A stretch of DNA of 64,000 nucleotides, taken from Streptomyces rubrogriseus (GTDB taxonomy: Bacteria; Actinomycetota; Actinomycetes; Streptomycetales; Streptomycetaceae). The DNA lies in contig NZ_CP116256.1 of the NCBI RefSeq assembly GCF_027947575.1, positions 2,108,001 to 2,172,000 on the forward strand, in the 5' to 3' direction. The stretch's first letter is position 1. Each line of letters opens with the position of its first letter. This document shows positions 36,991-45,286 of this stretch, in pieces. The notes under the pieces are model-generated. The model was not told the origin of the DNA and ran no database searches. It saw only the letters and a list, made by a program, of their open reading frames with translations. A program made the translations under genes and the position numbers.

Positions 36991-37755
36991 ATGGCAACGC
37001 TTGAAATCCGAGACCTGCACGTCACCGTCGAGGCCGACAACGCCACGAAGGAGATCCTCAAGGGCGTCGACCTCACCGTGAAGCAGGGCGAGACGCACGC
37101 CATCATGGGCCCCAACGGCTCCGGCAAGTCGACCCTCGCCTACTCCCTCGCGGGTCACCCGAAGTACACGATCACCGGCGGCACCGTCACCCTCGACGGC
37201 GAGGACGTCCTGGAGATGTCCGTCGACGAGCGCGCCCGCGCCGGCCTCTTCCTCGCCATGCAGTACCCGGTCGAGGTCCCCGGCGTCTCGGTCTCCAACT
37301 TCCTGCGCACCTCCGCCACCGCCGTCCGCGGCGAGGCCCCCAAGCTGCGGCACTGGGTCAAGGAGGTCAAGGAGGCCATGGAGCGCCTCAACATGGACCC
37401 CGCCTTCGCCGAGCGCAACGTCAACGAGGGCTTCTCCGGCGGTGAGAAGAAGCGCCACGAGATCCTCCAGCTGGAGCTGCTCAAGCCGAAGGTCGCCATC
37501 CTCGACGAGACCGACTCCGGCCTGGACGTCGACGCCCTGCGCGTCGTCTCCGAGGGCGTCAACCGCGTCCGCGAGACCGGCGAGGTCGGCACCCTGCTGA
37601 TCACGCACTACACGCGCATCCTGCGCTACATCAAGCCCGACCACGTCCACGTCTTCGCCAACGGCCGCATCGCCGAGTCCGGCGGGGCCGAGCTGGCCGA
37701 CAAGCTGGAGGCCGAGGGCTACGAGGCATACACGAAGGGCGGCGCATCCGAGTGA
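36991..37755 (+). CDS. sufC: Fe-S assembly ATPase SufC
   Basis: 254 aa cytoplasmic ABC-type ATPase of the SufBC2D complex. Walker A GPNGSGKST near residue 36, signature FSGGEKKR near 150, Walker B VAILDETDSGLD, which has the SufC-specific Asp-Ser form, and H-loop ITHYTRIL. ATG start 7 bases after the Rieske stop. The TGA overlaps the sufS GTG. Confidence 0.97.
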   Translation: MATLEIRDLHVTVEADNATKEILKGVDLTVKQGETHAIMGPNGSGKSTLAYSLAGHPKYTITGGTVTLDGEDVLEMSVDERARAGLFLAMQYPVEVPGVSVSNFLRTSATAVRGEAPKLRHWVKEVKEAMERLNMDPAFAERNVNEGFSGGEKKRHEILQLELLKPKVAILDETDSGLDVDALRVVSEGVNRVRETGEVGTLLITHYTRILRYIKPDHVHVFANGRIAESGGAELADKLEAEGYEAYTKGGASE

Positions 37756-39008
37756 CACAGCTGCCGGGCCTCCTCGACACAGAGGCGATCCGCAAGGACT
37801 TCCCCATCCTGGACCGCCAGGTCCACGACGGGCACAAGCTCGTGTACCTGGACAACGCGGCGACCAGCCAGAAGCCGCGGCAGGTGCTGGACGCGCTCAG
37901 CGAGTACTACGAGCGCTACAACGCCAACGTCCACCGCGGCGTGCACGTCCTCGCCGAGGAGGCCACGGCGCTGTACGAGGGCGCGCGTGACAAGGTCGCG
38001 GAGTTCGTCAACGCGCCCTCGCGCGACGAGGTGATCTTCACCAAGAACGCCTCGGAGTCCCTCAACCTGGTCGCGAACATGCTGGGCTGGGCCGACGACC
38101 CCTACCGCGTGGACCACGAGACCGAGATCGTCATCACGGAGATGGAGCACCACTCCAACATCGTGCCGTGGCAGCTGCTGGCGCAGCGCACCGGTGCGAA
38201 GCTCCGCTGGTTCGGCCTCACCGACGACGGCCGCCTGGACCTGTCCAACATCGACGAGGTCATCACCGAGAAGACGAAGATCGTCTCCTTCGTGCTGGTC
38301 TCCAACATCCTGGGCACCCAGAACCCGGTCGAGGCGATCGTGCGCCGGGCCCAGGAGGTCGGCGCGCTGGTCTGCATCGACGCCTCCCAGGCCGCGCCGC
38401 ACATGCCGCTGGACGTACAGGCCCTCCAGGCCGACTTCGTGGCCTTCACCGGCCACAAGATGTGCGGCCCGACCGGCATCGGCGTCCTGTGGGGCCGCCA
38501 GGAACTGCTCGAGGACCTCCCGCCGTTCCTCGGCGGCGGCGAGATGATCGAGACCGTCTCGATGCACTCCTCCACCTACGCCCCGGCCCCGCACAAGTTC
38601 GAGGCGGGCACGCCCCCGGTCGCCCAGGCGGTCGGTCTCGGCGCGGCGATCGACTACCTCAACTCGATCGGCATGGACAAGATCCTCGCCCACGAGCACG
38701 CGCTGACCGAGTACGCGGTCAAGCGCCTGCTGGAGGTCCCGGACCTGCGCATCATCGGCCCCACCACGGCCGAGGAGCGCGGCGCGGCGATCTCCTTCAC
38801 GCTGGGGGACATCCACCCGCACGACGTGGGCCAGGTCCTCGACGAGCAGGGCATCGCGGTCCGGGTCGGCCACCACTGCGCCCGCCCCGTCTGCCTGCGC
38901 TACGGAATTCCTGCGACCACGCGAGCGTCGTTCTATCTGTACTCCACGCCGGCCGAGATCGACGCACTGGTCGACGGCCTGGAGCACGTACGGAACTTCT
39001 TCGGCTGA
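37752..39008 (+). CDS. sufS: Cysteine desulfurase SufS
   Basis: PLP enzyme taking sulfur from cysteine as a persulfide. 418 aa, type II (SufS) group. YLDNAATSQKPRQV near the N-terminus, PLP lysine Lys236 in FTGHKMCGP, and catalytic Cys376 in HHCARPVCLRY within a short loop as expected for SufS. GTG start overlaps the sufC stop. Works with SufU, encoded next. Confidence 0.97.
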   Translation: MTQLPGLLDTEAIRKDFPILDRQVHDGHKLVYLDNAATSQKPRQVLDALSEYYERYNANVHRGVHVLAEEATALYEGARDKVAEFVNAPSRDEVIFTKNASESLNLVANMLGWADDPYRVDHETEIVITEMEHHSNIVPWQLLAQRTGAKLRWFGLTDDGRLDLSNIDEVITEKTKIVSFVLVSNILGTQNPVEAIVRRAQEVGALVCIDASQAAPHMPLDVQALQADFVAFTGHKMCGPTGIGVLWGRQELLEDLPPFLGGGEMIETVSMHSSTYAPAPHKFEAGTPPVAQAVGLGAAIDYLNSIGMDKILAHEHALTEYAVKRLLEVPDLRIIGPTTAEERGAAISFTLGDIHPHDVGQVLDEQGIAVRVGHHCARPVCLRYGIPATTRASFYLYSTPAEIDALVDGLEHVRNFFG

Positions 39009-39025
39009 CGGGACGAGCGAAGAGC

Positions 39026-39496
39026 ATGAAGCTGGACTCCATGTACCAGGAAGTCATCCTGGACCACTACAAGAACCCGCACGGGCGGGGCTTGCGGGAT
39101 GGCGACGCCGAGGTCCACCACGTCAACCCCACCTGCGGGGACGAGATCACGCTCCGCGTGAAGTACGACGGCACGACGATCAGCGACGTCAGCTACGAGG
39201 GCCAGGGCTGCTCCATCAGCCAGGCGAGCGCCTCCGTGCTGAACGACCTGCTGGTCGGCAAGGACCTCGCCCAGGCGCAGCGGATCCAGGAGACCTTCCT
39301 GGAGCTGATGCAGTCCAAGGGCAGGATCGAGCCCGACGACGCGATGGAGGAGGTCCTGGAGGACGCGGTCGCGTTCGCCGGGGTCTCGAAGTACCCGGCC
39401 CGGGTCAAGTGCGCCCTGCTGAGCTGGATGGCCTGGAAGGACGCGACCGCCCAGGCGCTGGACGGCGCCGACGCCGAGAAGGAGACGACGGCATGA
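39026..39496 (+). CDS. sufU: Sulfur-transfer zinc protein SufU
   Basis: 156 aa IscU-fold protein. In Gram-positives SufU accepts the persulfide from SufS through a zinc site. The ligands are visible: Cys37 and Asp39 in PTCGDE, Cys62 in GQGCSIS and Cys129 in RVKCALL. The approximately 20-residue insertion before the last Cys, which separates SufU from IscU, is present. ATG start 17 bases after sufS; TGA overlaps the next ATG. Confidence 0.95.
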   Translation: MKLDSMYQEVILDHYKNPHGRGLRDGDAEVHHVNPTCGDEITLRVKYDGTTISDVSYEGQGCSISQASASVLNDLLVGKDLAQAQRIQETFLELMQSKGRIEPDDAMEEVLEDAVAFAGVSKYPARVKCALLSWMAWKDATAQALDGADAEKETTA

Positions 39497-39825
39497 GCGA
39501 GACCCTGGAGATGAAGCCGGCCTCGGAGGAGGAGCTCCGCGAGGCCCTGATGGACGTCGTGGACCCCGAGCTGGGCATCGACGTCGTCAACCTCGGCCTG
39601 ATCTACGGCATCCACGTCGACGACGCGAACATCGCCACCGTCGACATGACCCTGACGTCGGCGGCCTGTCCGCTGACCGACGTGATCGAGGACCAGGCCA
39701 AGTCCGCCACGGACGGCCTGGTCAGCGAGCTGCGCATCAACTGGGTCTGGATGCCGCCGTGGGGCCCCGACAAGATCACGGACGACGGCCGCGAGCAGCT
39801 GCGCGCGCTGGGGTTCAACGTCTGA
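39493..39825 (+). CDS. sufT: SUF system metal-sulfur assembly factor SufT (MIP18/DUF59 family)
   Basis: 110 aa. The DUF59 core is complete: LREALMDVVDPELGIDVV with the conserved DPE, NLGLIYG, TLTSAACPL with the cysteine, and VWMPPWGPDKI near the end. Family members help insert or carry Fe-S clusters. Last gene of the suf operon, coupled to sufU by an ATGA overlap and followed by a strong terminator. Confidence 0.93.
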   Translation: MSETLEMKPASEEELREALMDVVDPELGIDVVNLGLIYGIHVDDANIATVDMTLTSAACPLTDVIEDQAKSATDGLVSELRINWVWMPPWGPDKITDDGREQLRALGFNV

Positions 39826-39856
39826 GCCACACCGCACCGGCAGCACGGTTTCGGAG

Positions 39857-39884
39857 AACGGCGGCACCTTCGGGTGCCGCCGTT
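39857..39884 (+). terminator. Terminator of the suf operon (12-bp stem, TTCG loop)
   Basis: AACGGCGGCACC and GGTGCCGCCGTT are perfect arms around the very stable tetraloop TTCG, followed by TCTCGTGTT. Confidence 0.92.
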
Positions 39885-39917
39885 TCTCGTGTTCGCACCC
39901 GCCCTCATCCATCGTTA

Positions 39918-39931
39918 TGTACGCTCGTACA
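39918..39931. promoter_or_regulatory. TetR-type operator TGTACG-CT-CGTACA
   Basis: A perfect 14-bp palindrome ends two bases before the ATG of the efflux gene, which is followed by a TetR gene. This position suggests either a leaderless transcript or an operator that blocks the start site. Autoregulation of the pair is the simple reading. Confidence 0.7.
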
Positions 39932-39932
39932 C

Positions 39933-40253
39933 ATGGGATATCTGCTCCTGGCCGGAGCCATCGCCGCCGAGGTCGCCGGCACCACCGCCATGAAGTACAG
40001 CGAGGGTTTCAGCAGGCTGGTGCCGTCCCTGCTGACGGCCCTCGCGTACGTCCTCTCCTTCGCGCTCCTCGCCCAGACCCTGAAGATCCTCGCCGTCGGC
40101 ACGGCGTACGCGATCTGGGCCGGAGTGGGCACGGCGGCCATCGCCACCATCGGCGTGGCCTTCATGGGTGAGGGGATGACCCTCACCAAGGCCGCCGGCA
40201 TCGCGCTGATCATCATCGGCGTCGTCGTCCTCAACCTCGGCGGAGCGCACTGA
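39933..40253 (+). CDS. Small multidrug resistance (SMR) efflux protein
   Basis: 106 aa with four membrane helices, the normal SMR size; acts as a dimer exchanging cationic drugs or guanidinium-like ions for protons. The essential membrane glutamate is Glu13 in GAIAAEVAGTTAMKYS, matching Glu14 of EmrE. The motif YAIWAGVGTA is typical of the drug-transporting subgroup. ATG start two bases from a palindromic operator. Its TGA shares a base with the start of its TetR neighbour. Confidence 0.93.
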   Translation: MGYLLLAGAIAAEVAGTTAMKYSEGFSRLVPSLLTALAYVLSFALLAQTLKILAVGTAYAIWAGVGTAAIATIGVAFMGEGMTLTKAAGIALIIIGVVVLNLGGAH

Positions 40254-40846
40254 TGCCCCGCCGCCACGACCCGGAGCGCCGCCAGCGCATCATCGACGCG
40301 GCGATCAGGGTCGTCGGACAGAAGGGCATCGCCGGCCTCAGCCACCGCACCGTCGCCGCCGAGGCGGACGTGCCGCTCGGCTCCACGACGTACCACTTCG
40401 CGACCCTCGACGACCTCATGGTGGCCGCCCTGCGCCAGGCCAACGAGGGCTTCGCCAGGGTCGTCGCGGCGCACCCCGCCCTGTCCGACCCCGAGGCCGA
40501 CCTGCCCGGCGAACTCGCCCGCGTCCTCGGCGAGTGGCTGGGCGGCGACCGCACCGGCGTGGAGCTGGAGTACGAGCTGTACCTCGCCGCCCTGCGCCGC
40601 CCCGCCCTGCGCCCGGTCGCCGCCAAGTGGGCCGAGGGCGTGGGCGCCCTGCTCGCCGCCCGCACCGACCCCACGACCGCCCGCGCCCTGGTCGCCGTCC
40701 TCGACGGAATCTGCCTCCAGGTCCTGCTGACGGACACGCCGTACGACGAGGAGTACGCCCGGGAGGTGCTGACCCGGCTGATCCCCGCGCCCGCCACCCG
40801 AGACGGCCGCGGGCCCGGCTCGCTTCCACCGGCGACGGCCGGTTAG
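40253..40846 (+). CDS. TetR-family regulator of the SMR pump
   Basis: 197 aa. DNA-binding part: RRQRIIDAAIRVVGQKGIAG, then SHRTVAAEADVPLGSTTYHF (recognition helix), typical of TetR proteins controlling exporters. The C-terminal part is helical with a TetR_C-like segment (VELEYELYLAALRRP). One-base overlap (TGATG) with the SMR gene means coupled translation. Probably represses the pair through the palindrome at 39918-39931. Confidence 0.9.
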   Translation: MPRRHDPERRQRIIDAAIRVVGQKGIAGLSHRTVAAEADVPLGSTTYHFATLDDLMVAALRQANEGFARVVAAHPALSDPEADLPGELARVLGEWLGGDRTGVELEYELYLAALRRPALRPVAAKWAEGVGALLAARTDPTTARALVAVLDGICLQVLLTDTPYDEEYAREVLTRLIPAPATRDGRGPGSLPPATAG

Positions 40847-40855
40847 GTTGCCCTC

Positions 40856-41845
40856 ATGACCGACACGACTGCTCCCCGCACCACCGGCGCCGTGGCCGCC
40901 GGCCTCGCCACGATCGCCGCCGACGGCACCGTCCTCGACACCTGGTTCCCGGCCCCCGAACTGTCCGACGAGCCCGGCCCCTCCGGCACCGAGCGCCTCA
41001 CCGCCGAGCAGGCCGCCGAACTCCTGGGCGGCGGCGCGACCGCCGCGGTCGGTCCGGACGCCCGCCGCGGCGTCGAGGTGGTCGCGGTCCGCACGGTCAT
41101 CTCCTCGCTGGACGAGAAGCCGGTCGACACGCACGACGTCTACCTGCGCCTGCACCTGCTCTCGCACCGCCTGGTCAAGCCGCACGGCCAGAGCCTGGAC
41201 GGCATCTTCGCCCACCTCGCCAACGTCGCCTGGACCTCGCTGGGCCCGGTGGCCGTCGACGACATCGAGAAGGTCCGCCTCAACGCCCGCGCCGAGGGCC
41301 TGCACCTCCAGGTCACCTCGATCGACAAGTTCCCGCGCATGACGGACTACGTCGCCCCCAAGGGCGTCCGCATCGCCGACGCCGACCGCGTGCGGCTCGG
41401 CGCCCACCTGGCCGAGGGCACCACGGTCATGCACGAGGGCTTCGTCAACTTCAACGCCGGCACGCTGGGCACCTCGATGGTCGAGGGCCGCATCTCCGCG
41501 GGCGTCGTCGTCGGCGACGGCTCCGACATCGGCGGCGGCGCCTCCACCATGGGCACCCTCTCCGGCGGCGGCAACGTCCGCATCGTCATCGGCGAGCGCT
41601 GCCTGGTCGGCGCCGAGGCGGGCGTCGGCATCGCGCTGGGCGACGAGTGCGTGGTCGAGGCCGGCCTCTACGTCACCGCGGGCACCCGCGTCACGATGCC
41701 CGACGGCCAGGTCGTCAAGGCCCGCGAACTCTCCGGCGCCTCCAACATCCTCTTCCGCCGCAACTCGGTCACCGGCACGGTCGAGGCCCGCCCGAACAAC
41801 GCGGTCTGGGGCGGCCTGAACGAGGTCCTGCACAGCCACAACTGA
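40856..41845 (+). CDS. dapD: Tetrahydrodipicolinate N-succinyltransferase
   Basis: Lysine/diaminopimelate pathway enzyme using succinyl-CoA. 329 aa, the long actinobacterial DapD form. A left-handed beta-helix of hexapeptide repeats runs from about residue 165 ([54 protein letters not shown]). Conserved [15 protein letters not shown] carries substrate residues. ATG start 9 bases after the TetR gene. A dapA-type gene lies 1.3 kb away on the other strand. Confidence 0.95.
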   Translation: MTDTTAPRTTGAVAAGLATIAADGTVLDTWFPAPELSDEPGPSGTERLTAEQAAELLGGGATAAVGPDARRGVEVVAVRTVISSLDEKPVDTHDVYLRLHLLSHRLVKPHGQSLDGIFAHLANVAWTSLGPVAVDDIEKVRLNARAEGLHLQVTSIDKFPRMTDYVAPKGVRIADADRVRLGAHLAEGTTVMHEGFVNFNAGTLGTSMVEGRISAGVVVGDGSDIGGGASTMGTLSGGGNVRIVIGERCLVGAEAGVGIALGDECVVEAGLYVTAGTRVTMPDGQVVKARELSGASNILFRRNSVTGTVEARPNNAVWGGLNEVLHSHN

Positions 41846-41862
41846 GCCCGCGCAGGCTCGCC

Positions 41863-41898
41863 GAGCGCCCTCTGCCGCCGTTTGCGGGGAGGGCGCTC
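41863..41898. terminator. Bidirectional terminator after dapD
   Basis: GAGCGCCCTC (41863-41872) pairs perfectly with 41889-41898, with a small inner CCGC/GCGG stem. The right arm reaches the stop of the convergent gene. Confidence 0.75.
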
Positions 41899-42667
41899 AG
41901 GCGTCTGCGGGGGAGGGTTTCGCGGTGGCGTCCTCCTGTTGGCGGCGCACGATCTCCGTGATCCAGGCGGGGGCGTACGGGGAGGTGCAGCCCGGGGGAG
42001 TCGGGTAGTCCTTCAGGACGCCCAGGCGTTCGCCGATGGCGAGGGCGCGGGGGCGGTGTTCGGGGTGGTCGATGCCGATCCGGGCCAGGCAGTGGTTCAT
42101 CGCCCACTGGAGGCGGTCCGGGGCGTCGCTCATCTCCGACTCGACGGTGTCCAGCAGGGCCGGGAGGTCGAGACCCGCCGGGTTCCTCGTCACGCGTTCC
42201 GTGGTCAGCGCCCAGCCGGCGCTCGCGACCACCGGGTCCGGGTCGGCGGTCCAGGCCACGCGCAGTTCCTCGGCGTGCGGGTTCTTCTTCACCACGTAGG
42301 CGACGAGCCAGTCGTGCACCTTCGGAGTGCGGGCCTCGCGGAGCATGGTGTCCAGTTCGTCGCGGTGCAAGGCCTTGGGGCGGCAGATCAGGAGGCTCAG
42401 CAGCCGCGCGGCGGTGTCGTCCGTCGCCCACAGGCGGCGTGCCAGGTCCGGCTGCGTCTTCAGGCGCTTCGCGATCGCGCGCAGCCTGGTGAGGTTCACC
42501 CCGTGGTCGTCGCCGTGCTTCTCGTTCACCGCCCGGATCCGCGGATCCTCGAGCGCGGCCAGCTCGGCCGTCACCTCGGCCACCGTGGGCCCGGTCGGCG
42601 TCCTGCCCGGCGTCTTCTCCGGCACCTCGGCCCCTCCTGTCGGCCCGTGTCGCCCTCTGTCGGTCAT
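41897..42667 (-). CDS. DNA alkylation repair protein, AlkD-like HEAT-repeat family
   Basis: 256 aa, all-helical. Fits the DNA_alkylation family of HEAT-like glycosylases that remove cationic alkylpurines: VNLTRLRAIAKRLKTQPDLARRLWAT near residue 60, then AYVVKKNPHAEELRVAWTAD and WALTTERVTRN with the Trp/Asp pattern of these enzymes, and WAMNHCLARIGIDHP. The long N-terminal Gly/Pro tail has low complexity. ATG start at 42667. The assignment rests on these motifs without a profile search, so a non-enzymatic HEAT protein remains possible. Confidence 0.75.
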   Translation of the reverse strand: MTDRGRHGPTGGAEVPEKTPGRTPTGPTVAEVTAELAALEDPRIRAVNEKHGDDHGVNLTRLRAIAKRLKTQPDLARRLWATDDTAARLLSLLICRPKALHRDELDTMLREARTPKVHDWLVAYVVKKNPHAEELRVAWTADPDPVVASAGWALTTERVTRNPAGLDLPALLDTVESEMSDAPDRLQWAMNHCLARIGIDHPEHRPRALAIGERLGVLKDYPTPPGCTSPYAPAWITEIVRRQQEDATAKPSPADA

Positions 42668-42913
42668 CTGCGGAGGCCCAGCCTACGGCGCTCGGGCACA
42701 TCTCGTAGTGGTCGCCCCACCAGCGGCGGCCCTTGGTGTCCCAGGGCCGGAGTCCGCCCGGGACGATCCGGGTCACGTAGCGTCTTCTGCTCGTCGCGGG
42801 CACCGTAACCCGCACGTACGGATGACTGCCCGTGACTTGTCGGTGGTCTTGGCGGATGAACGGGTGGACGCAGTGTCCGATCAGACGCCGATCCGACGAG
42901 AAGAGGAACTGGG

Positions 42914-43165
42914 ATGACGCCTGGGACGAGGAACGAGCGGGTGGGGGCCGCGGCGCGCCTGCTGGCCGGGGCGGGGGCCGCGGTGCTGGTGTGCTGCGGG
43001 TCGGTGTGGGCCGCGGGGGCCGCGCACGCCGACGAGACGACGACCGGTTCGCACAACGGCCCCCGGGTGGGGCTCCTCAACGTCCACGTCGGGCAGATCG
43101 ACGACCCGGCGGAGGACGTACTGGAGCACACCCTGCTGTTCGGCGACGGCTACGCCTGGGACTGA
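42914..43165 (+). CDS. Small secreted protein, 83 aa
   Basis: ATG start with GAAGAGGAA 7 bases upstream. Signal peptide: basic start, hydrophobic AGAGAAVLVCCGSVWAAGAA, cleavage probably after AHA near residue 39. The mature part of about 44 residues is acidic: NGPRVGLLNVHVGQIDDPAED, ending HTLLFGDGYAWD. No cysteine in the mature part. Family not recognised; it resembles short secreted proteins of unknown role found in many Streptomyces. Its last 16 bases overlap the convergent dapA-type gene. Confidence 0.75.
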   Translation: MTPGTRNERVGAAARLLAGAGAAVLVCCGSVWAAGAAHADETTTGSHNGPRVGLLNVHVGQIDDPAEDVLEHTLLFGDGYAWD

Positions 43166-44067
43166 GAGGCGTCGGCGGCCAGTTCTCCGTAGGCCGCCAG
43201 CAGGCCGGCGGTGGTCTCCGGGTCCGCGGACCGCAGCGGTGCGCGGACCGGGCCCGCCGGCAGGCCCAGCGCGCCGAGGAGGGCCTTGGCGGTGACCGTG
43301 CCGGGCAGGCCGGCCGCCATCATCGACTCGACGAGCGGGACCGCCCGCCGCTGGAGCAGGGCGGCCCGGCCGGTGTCGCCCGCGTCGAAGGCGTCGAGGA
43401 CGGCCCGGAACAGCTCCGGCACGACGTTGGCGACGGTGCTGACGTACCCCGCCGCTCCGATCGCGTAGAGGGCGAGGACCTGTTCGTCGCAGCCCGCGTA
43501 GTAGGCCAGACCGGTGCGGGACAGCACCTTCTGGGTGCCGAGGAGGTCGTAGGCGCAGTCCTTGACGGCGACGATCCGCGGGTGCGCGGCGAGCCGGACG
43601 ACGGTGTCGGGTTCGATACGGGTGCCGGTGCGGCCCGGGATGTCGTACAGCATCACGGGCAGGCCGCTCGCGTCGGCGACCTCGCGGAAGTGCGCCTCCA
43701 GGGCGTCCTGCGGCGGCCTGCTGTAGTACGGCGCGACCACCAGCAGTCCGTCCGCGCCGGCCTTCTCCGCGGCCAGGGCCAGTTCCACGGTGTGCCGGGT
43801 GTCCGCGGTGCCCACCCCGGCGACGAGTGCCGCGCGGTTCCCGACCGCCTCCCTGACCGCCGTCACCAGCGCCGCCTTCTCGGCGTCCGTGGTGGTCGGC
43901 GACTCGCCCGTGGTGCCGGACAGCACCAGGCCGTCACAGCCCCGCGAGACCAGCCGGTCGGCGAGCCGCTGGGCGCCGTCGAGGTCGAGAGCGCCGGACC
44001 CGGTGAAGGGCGTGACCATGGCGCACAGGCTGCGGCCGAAGGGTGCGGAGTCGTCGTCTGTCGTCAT
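43150..44067 (-). CDS. dapA: Dihydrodipicolinate synthase family protein (DapA)
   Basis: 305 aa class I aldolase fold. DapA condenses pyruvate with aspartate semialdehyde in lysine/diaminopimelate synthesis. Motifs: LSGTTGESPT at residues about 50-59, YDIPGRTG with the catalytic Tyr, and AVKDCAYD with the Schiff-base Lys. ATG at 44067; no ribosome site supports the longer frame. Streptomyces usually carry several DapA paralogues, and members of this fold can cleave other keto acids, so the exact substrate is inferred mainly from nearby dapD. Confidence 0.85.
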   Translation of the reverse strand: MTTDDDSAPFGRSLCAMVTPFTGSGALDLDGAQRLADRLVSRGCDGLVLSGTTGESPTTTDAEKAALVTAVREAVGNRAALVAGVGTADTRHTVELALAAEKAGADGLLVVAPYYSRPPQDALEAHFREVADASGLPVMLYDIPGRTGTRIEPDTVVRLAAHPRIVAVKDCAYDLLGTQKVLSRTGLAYYAGCDEQVLALYAIGAAGYVSTVANVVPELFRAVLDAFDAGDTGRAALLQRRAVPLVESMMAAGLPGTVTAKALLGALGLPAGPVRAPLRSADPETTAGLLAAYGELAADASQSQA

Positions 44068-44249
44068 GGAAGTAGTGTCGGCGGCCGGACAGTGTAGCTC
44101 CACTTAATTCTGCTACGAGGTATGTGTAATGAATGCTTCAGGGTGAGGGAAGCGGTCCGGGGACTGGGGCGGCGCGGGTACCGGCAGGGGTAGCGCCGTT
44201 CGGCCCGGGGTACCCGGGGTGCTCCGAACCGAGAGGAGGCGGGAACACC

Positions 44250-44669
44250 GTGACCGGAACCACGCACACCAGGCCGGTGCGCGACGAGCAGCACTCCGTG
44301 GGCGAGCTCGTCGGGCAGGCCACCGAACAGCTCTCCCGGCTCGTGCGCCAGGAAGTGGCCCTCGCCAAGATGGAACTGGCCGAGAAGGGCAAGCGCGCCG
44401 GGCGCGGCGGCGGAATGCTCGGTGCCGCGGGCGCCATCGCCTACGTGGGCCTGTTCGCCCTGGCCGGCACGGCCACCGCCGCGCTCTCGCTGGTACTGCC
44501 CGTCTGGGCCGCGGCGCTCATCGTGACGGCGGCGCTCTTCGTGATCGCCGGCGTACTGGCCATGACCGGTCGCGCCCAGCTCCGCCGGGCCGTGCCACCC
44601 AAGCCCGAGGAGACCCTCGGCAGCGTCAGGGCCGACGTGGACCAGATCAGGGAAAGGGCACATCGATGA
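44250..44669 (+). CDS. Phage-holin-like membrane protein (Actinobacterial Holin-X, DUF1469)
   Basis: 139 aa from GTG 44250 with GAGAGGAGG 10 bases upstream; the frame is open further up without a start signal. A helical N-terminal part SVGELVGQATEQLSRLVRQE is followed by two membrane helices (about 60-80 and 85-107) and a charged tail. This domain order is that of the Holin-X family, common in Streptomyces envelope-stress loci and not phage-related in context. Coupled by ATGA to the next gene, a DUF3618 protein, its usual partner. Confidence 0.88.
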   Translation: MTGTTHTRPVRDEQHSVGELVGQATEQLSRLVRQEVALAKMELAEKGKRAGRGGGMLGAAGAIAYVGLFALAGTATAALSLVLPVWAAALIVTAALFVIAGVLAMTGRAQLRRAVPPKPEETLGSVRADVDQIRERAHR

Positions 44670-45130
44670 CCGACGCGACGAGCCGGGACGGTTCGAGGAG
44701 CGGCTCCACCGAGCAGCCGGTCGGCGGCGCCAAGGGCCCCGACGAGCTGCGGAGGCAGATCGAACAGACCCGCGGCCAGCTCGGCGACACCGTGGAGGAG
44801 CTGGCGGGCAAGGCCGACGTGAAGGGCCGCGCCAAGGCCCGGGCCGCCGACCTGAAGGACAAGGCGGGCGCGATGAGCGTCCAGTTGCGCAGCTCCGCCG
44901 CGCACGCCGGGCACACCGTGCACGACAAGGCGGGCCGGGCCGGGCACACCGCGCACGACAAGGCGGGCCGGACCAAGGACGCCGCGGAGCGGCACGCGCG
45001 GCCCGGGCGGGCGCGCGGTGCGGTGCGGGCGGGCCTCGGGCACCCGCGGGCCGTGCTGGCCGCAGGGGCGGCGGCCGGCGTGGTGGTCGCGGCGAGCCTC
45101 GTGCGGCGCCGGCAGCACGGGCACTGCTGA
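44666..45130 (+). CDS. DUF3618 membrane-associated protein
   Basis: 154 aa. N-terminal DUF3618 core: PDELRRQIEQTRGQLGDTVE near residues 25-44, followed by KADVKGRAKARAADLKDKAG. Next come two copies of an 11-residue unit, GHTVHDKAGRA and GHTAHDKAGRT (nucleotides about 44908-44973). One C-terminal helix AVLAAGAAAGVVVAASLV precedes RRRQHGHC. The amphipathic repeat recalls LEA-like or membrane-lining helices. Works with the preceding holin-like protein, probably at the membrane under stress; inference. Followed by a very strong hairpin. Confidence 0.87.
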   Translation: MTDATSRDGSRSGSTEQPVGGAKGPDELRRQIEQTRGQLGDTVEELAGKADVKGRAKARAADLKDKAGAMSVQLRSSAAHAGHTVHDKAGRAGHTAHDKAGRTKDAAERHARPGRARGAVRAGLGHPRAVLAAGAAAGVVVAASLVRRRQHGHC

Positions 45131-45141
45131 GCGCACGCGCG

Positions 45142-45197
45142 GGAACGGCACGTGGGCGAGGGGCTCTGGACGGGGCCCCTCGCCCATGTGCCGTTCC
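45142..45197 (+). terminator. 23-bp hairpin terminator
   Basis: Arms 45142-45164 and 45175-45197 pair at all 23 positions with one G-U pair and a 10-base loop. It begins 11 bases after the DUF3618 stop. Confidence 0.9.
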
Positions 45198-45215
45198 ACC
45201 GGTGCCGGAAGGGGC

Positions 45216-45246
45216 TTGACCTCAACCATGGTCGAGGTCGGAGGGT
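45216..45246 (+). promoter_or_regulatory. MerR-type promoter with a 22-bp palindrome in a 19-base spacer
   Basis: TTGACC (45216-45221) and GAGGGT (45241-45246) are 19 bases apart. Between and overlapping them, 45218-45239 form a near-perfect palindrome, GACCTCAACCAT paired with ATGGTCGAGGTC (one mismatched pair). A long spacer filled by a palindrome is the hallmark of MerR/SoxR-activated promoters. No MerR gene lies in the window. Confidence 0.65.
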
Positions 45247-45286
45247 GGTGCGTGCACCCGACGGAAACCGATCACTGGAGGCCGGC

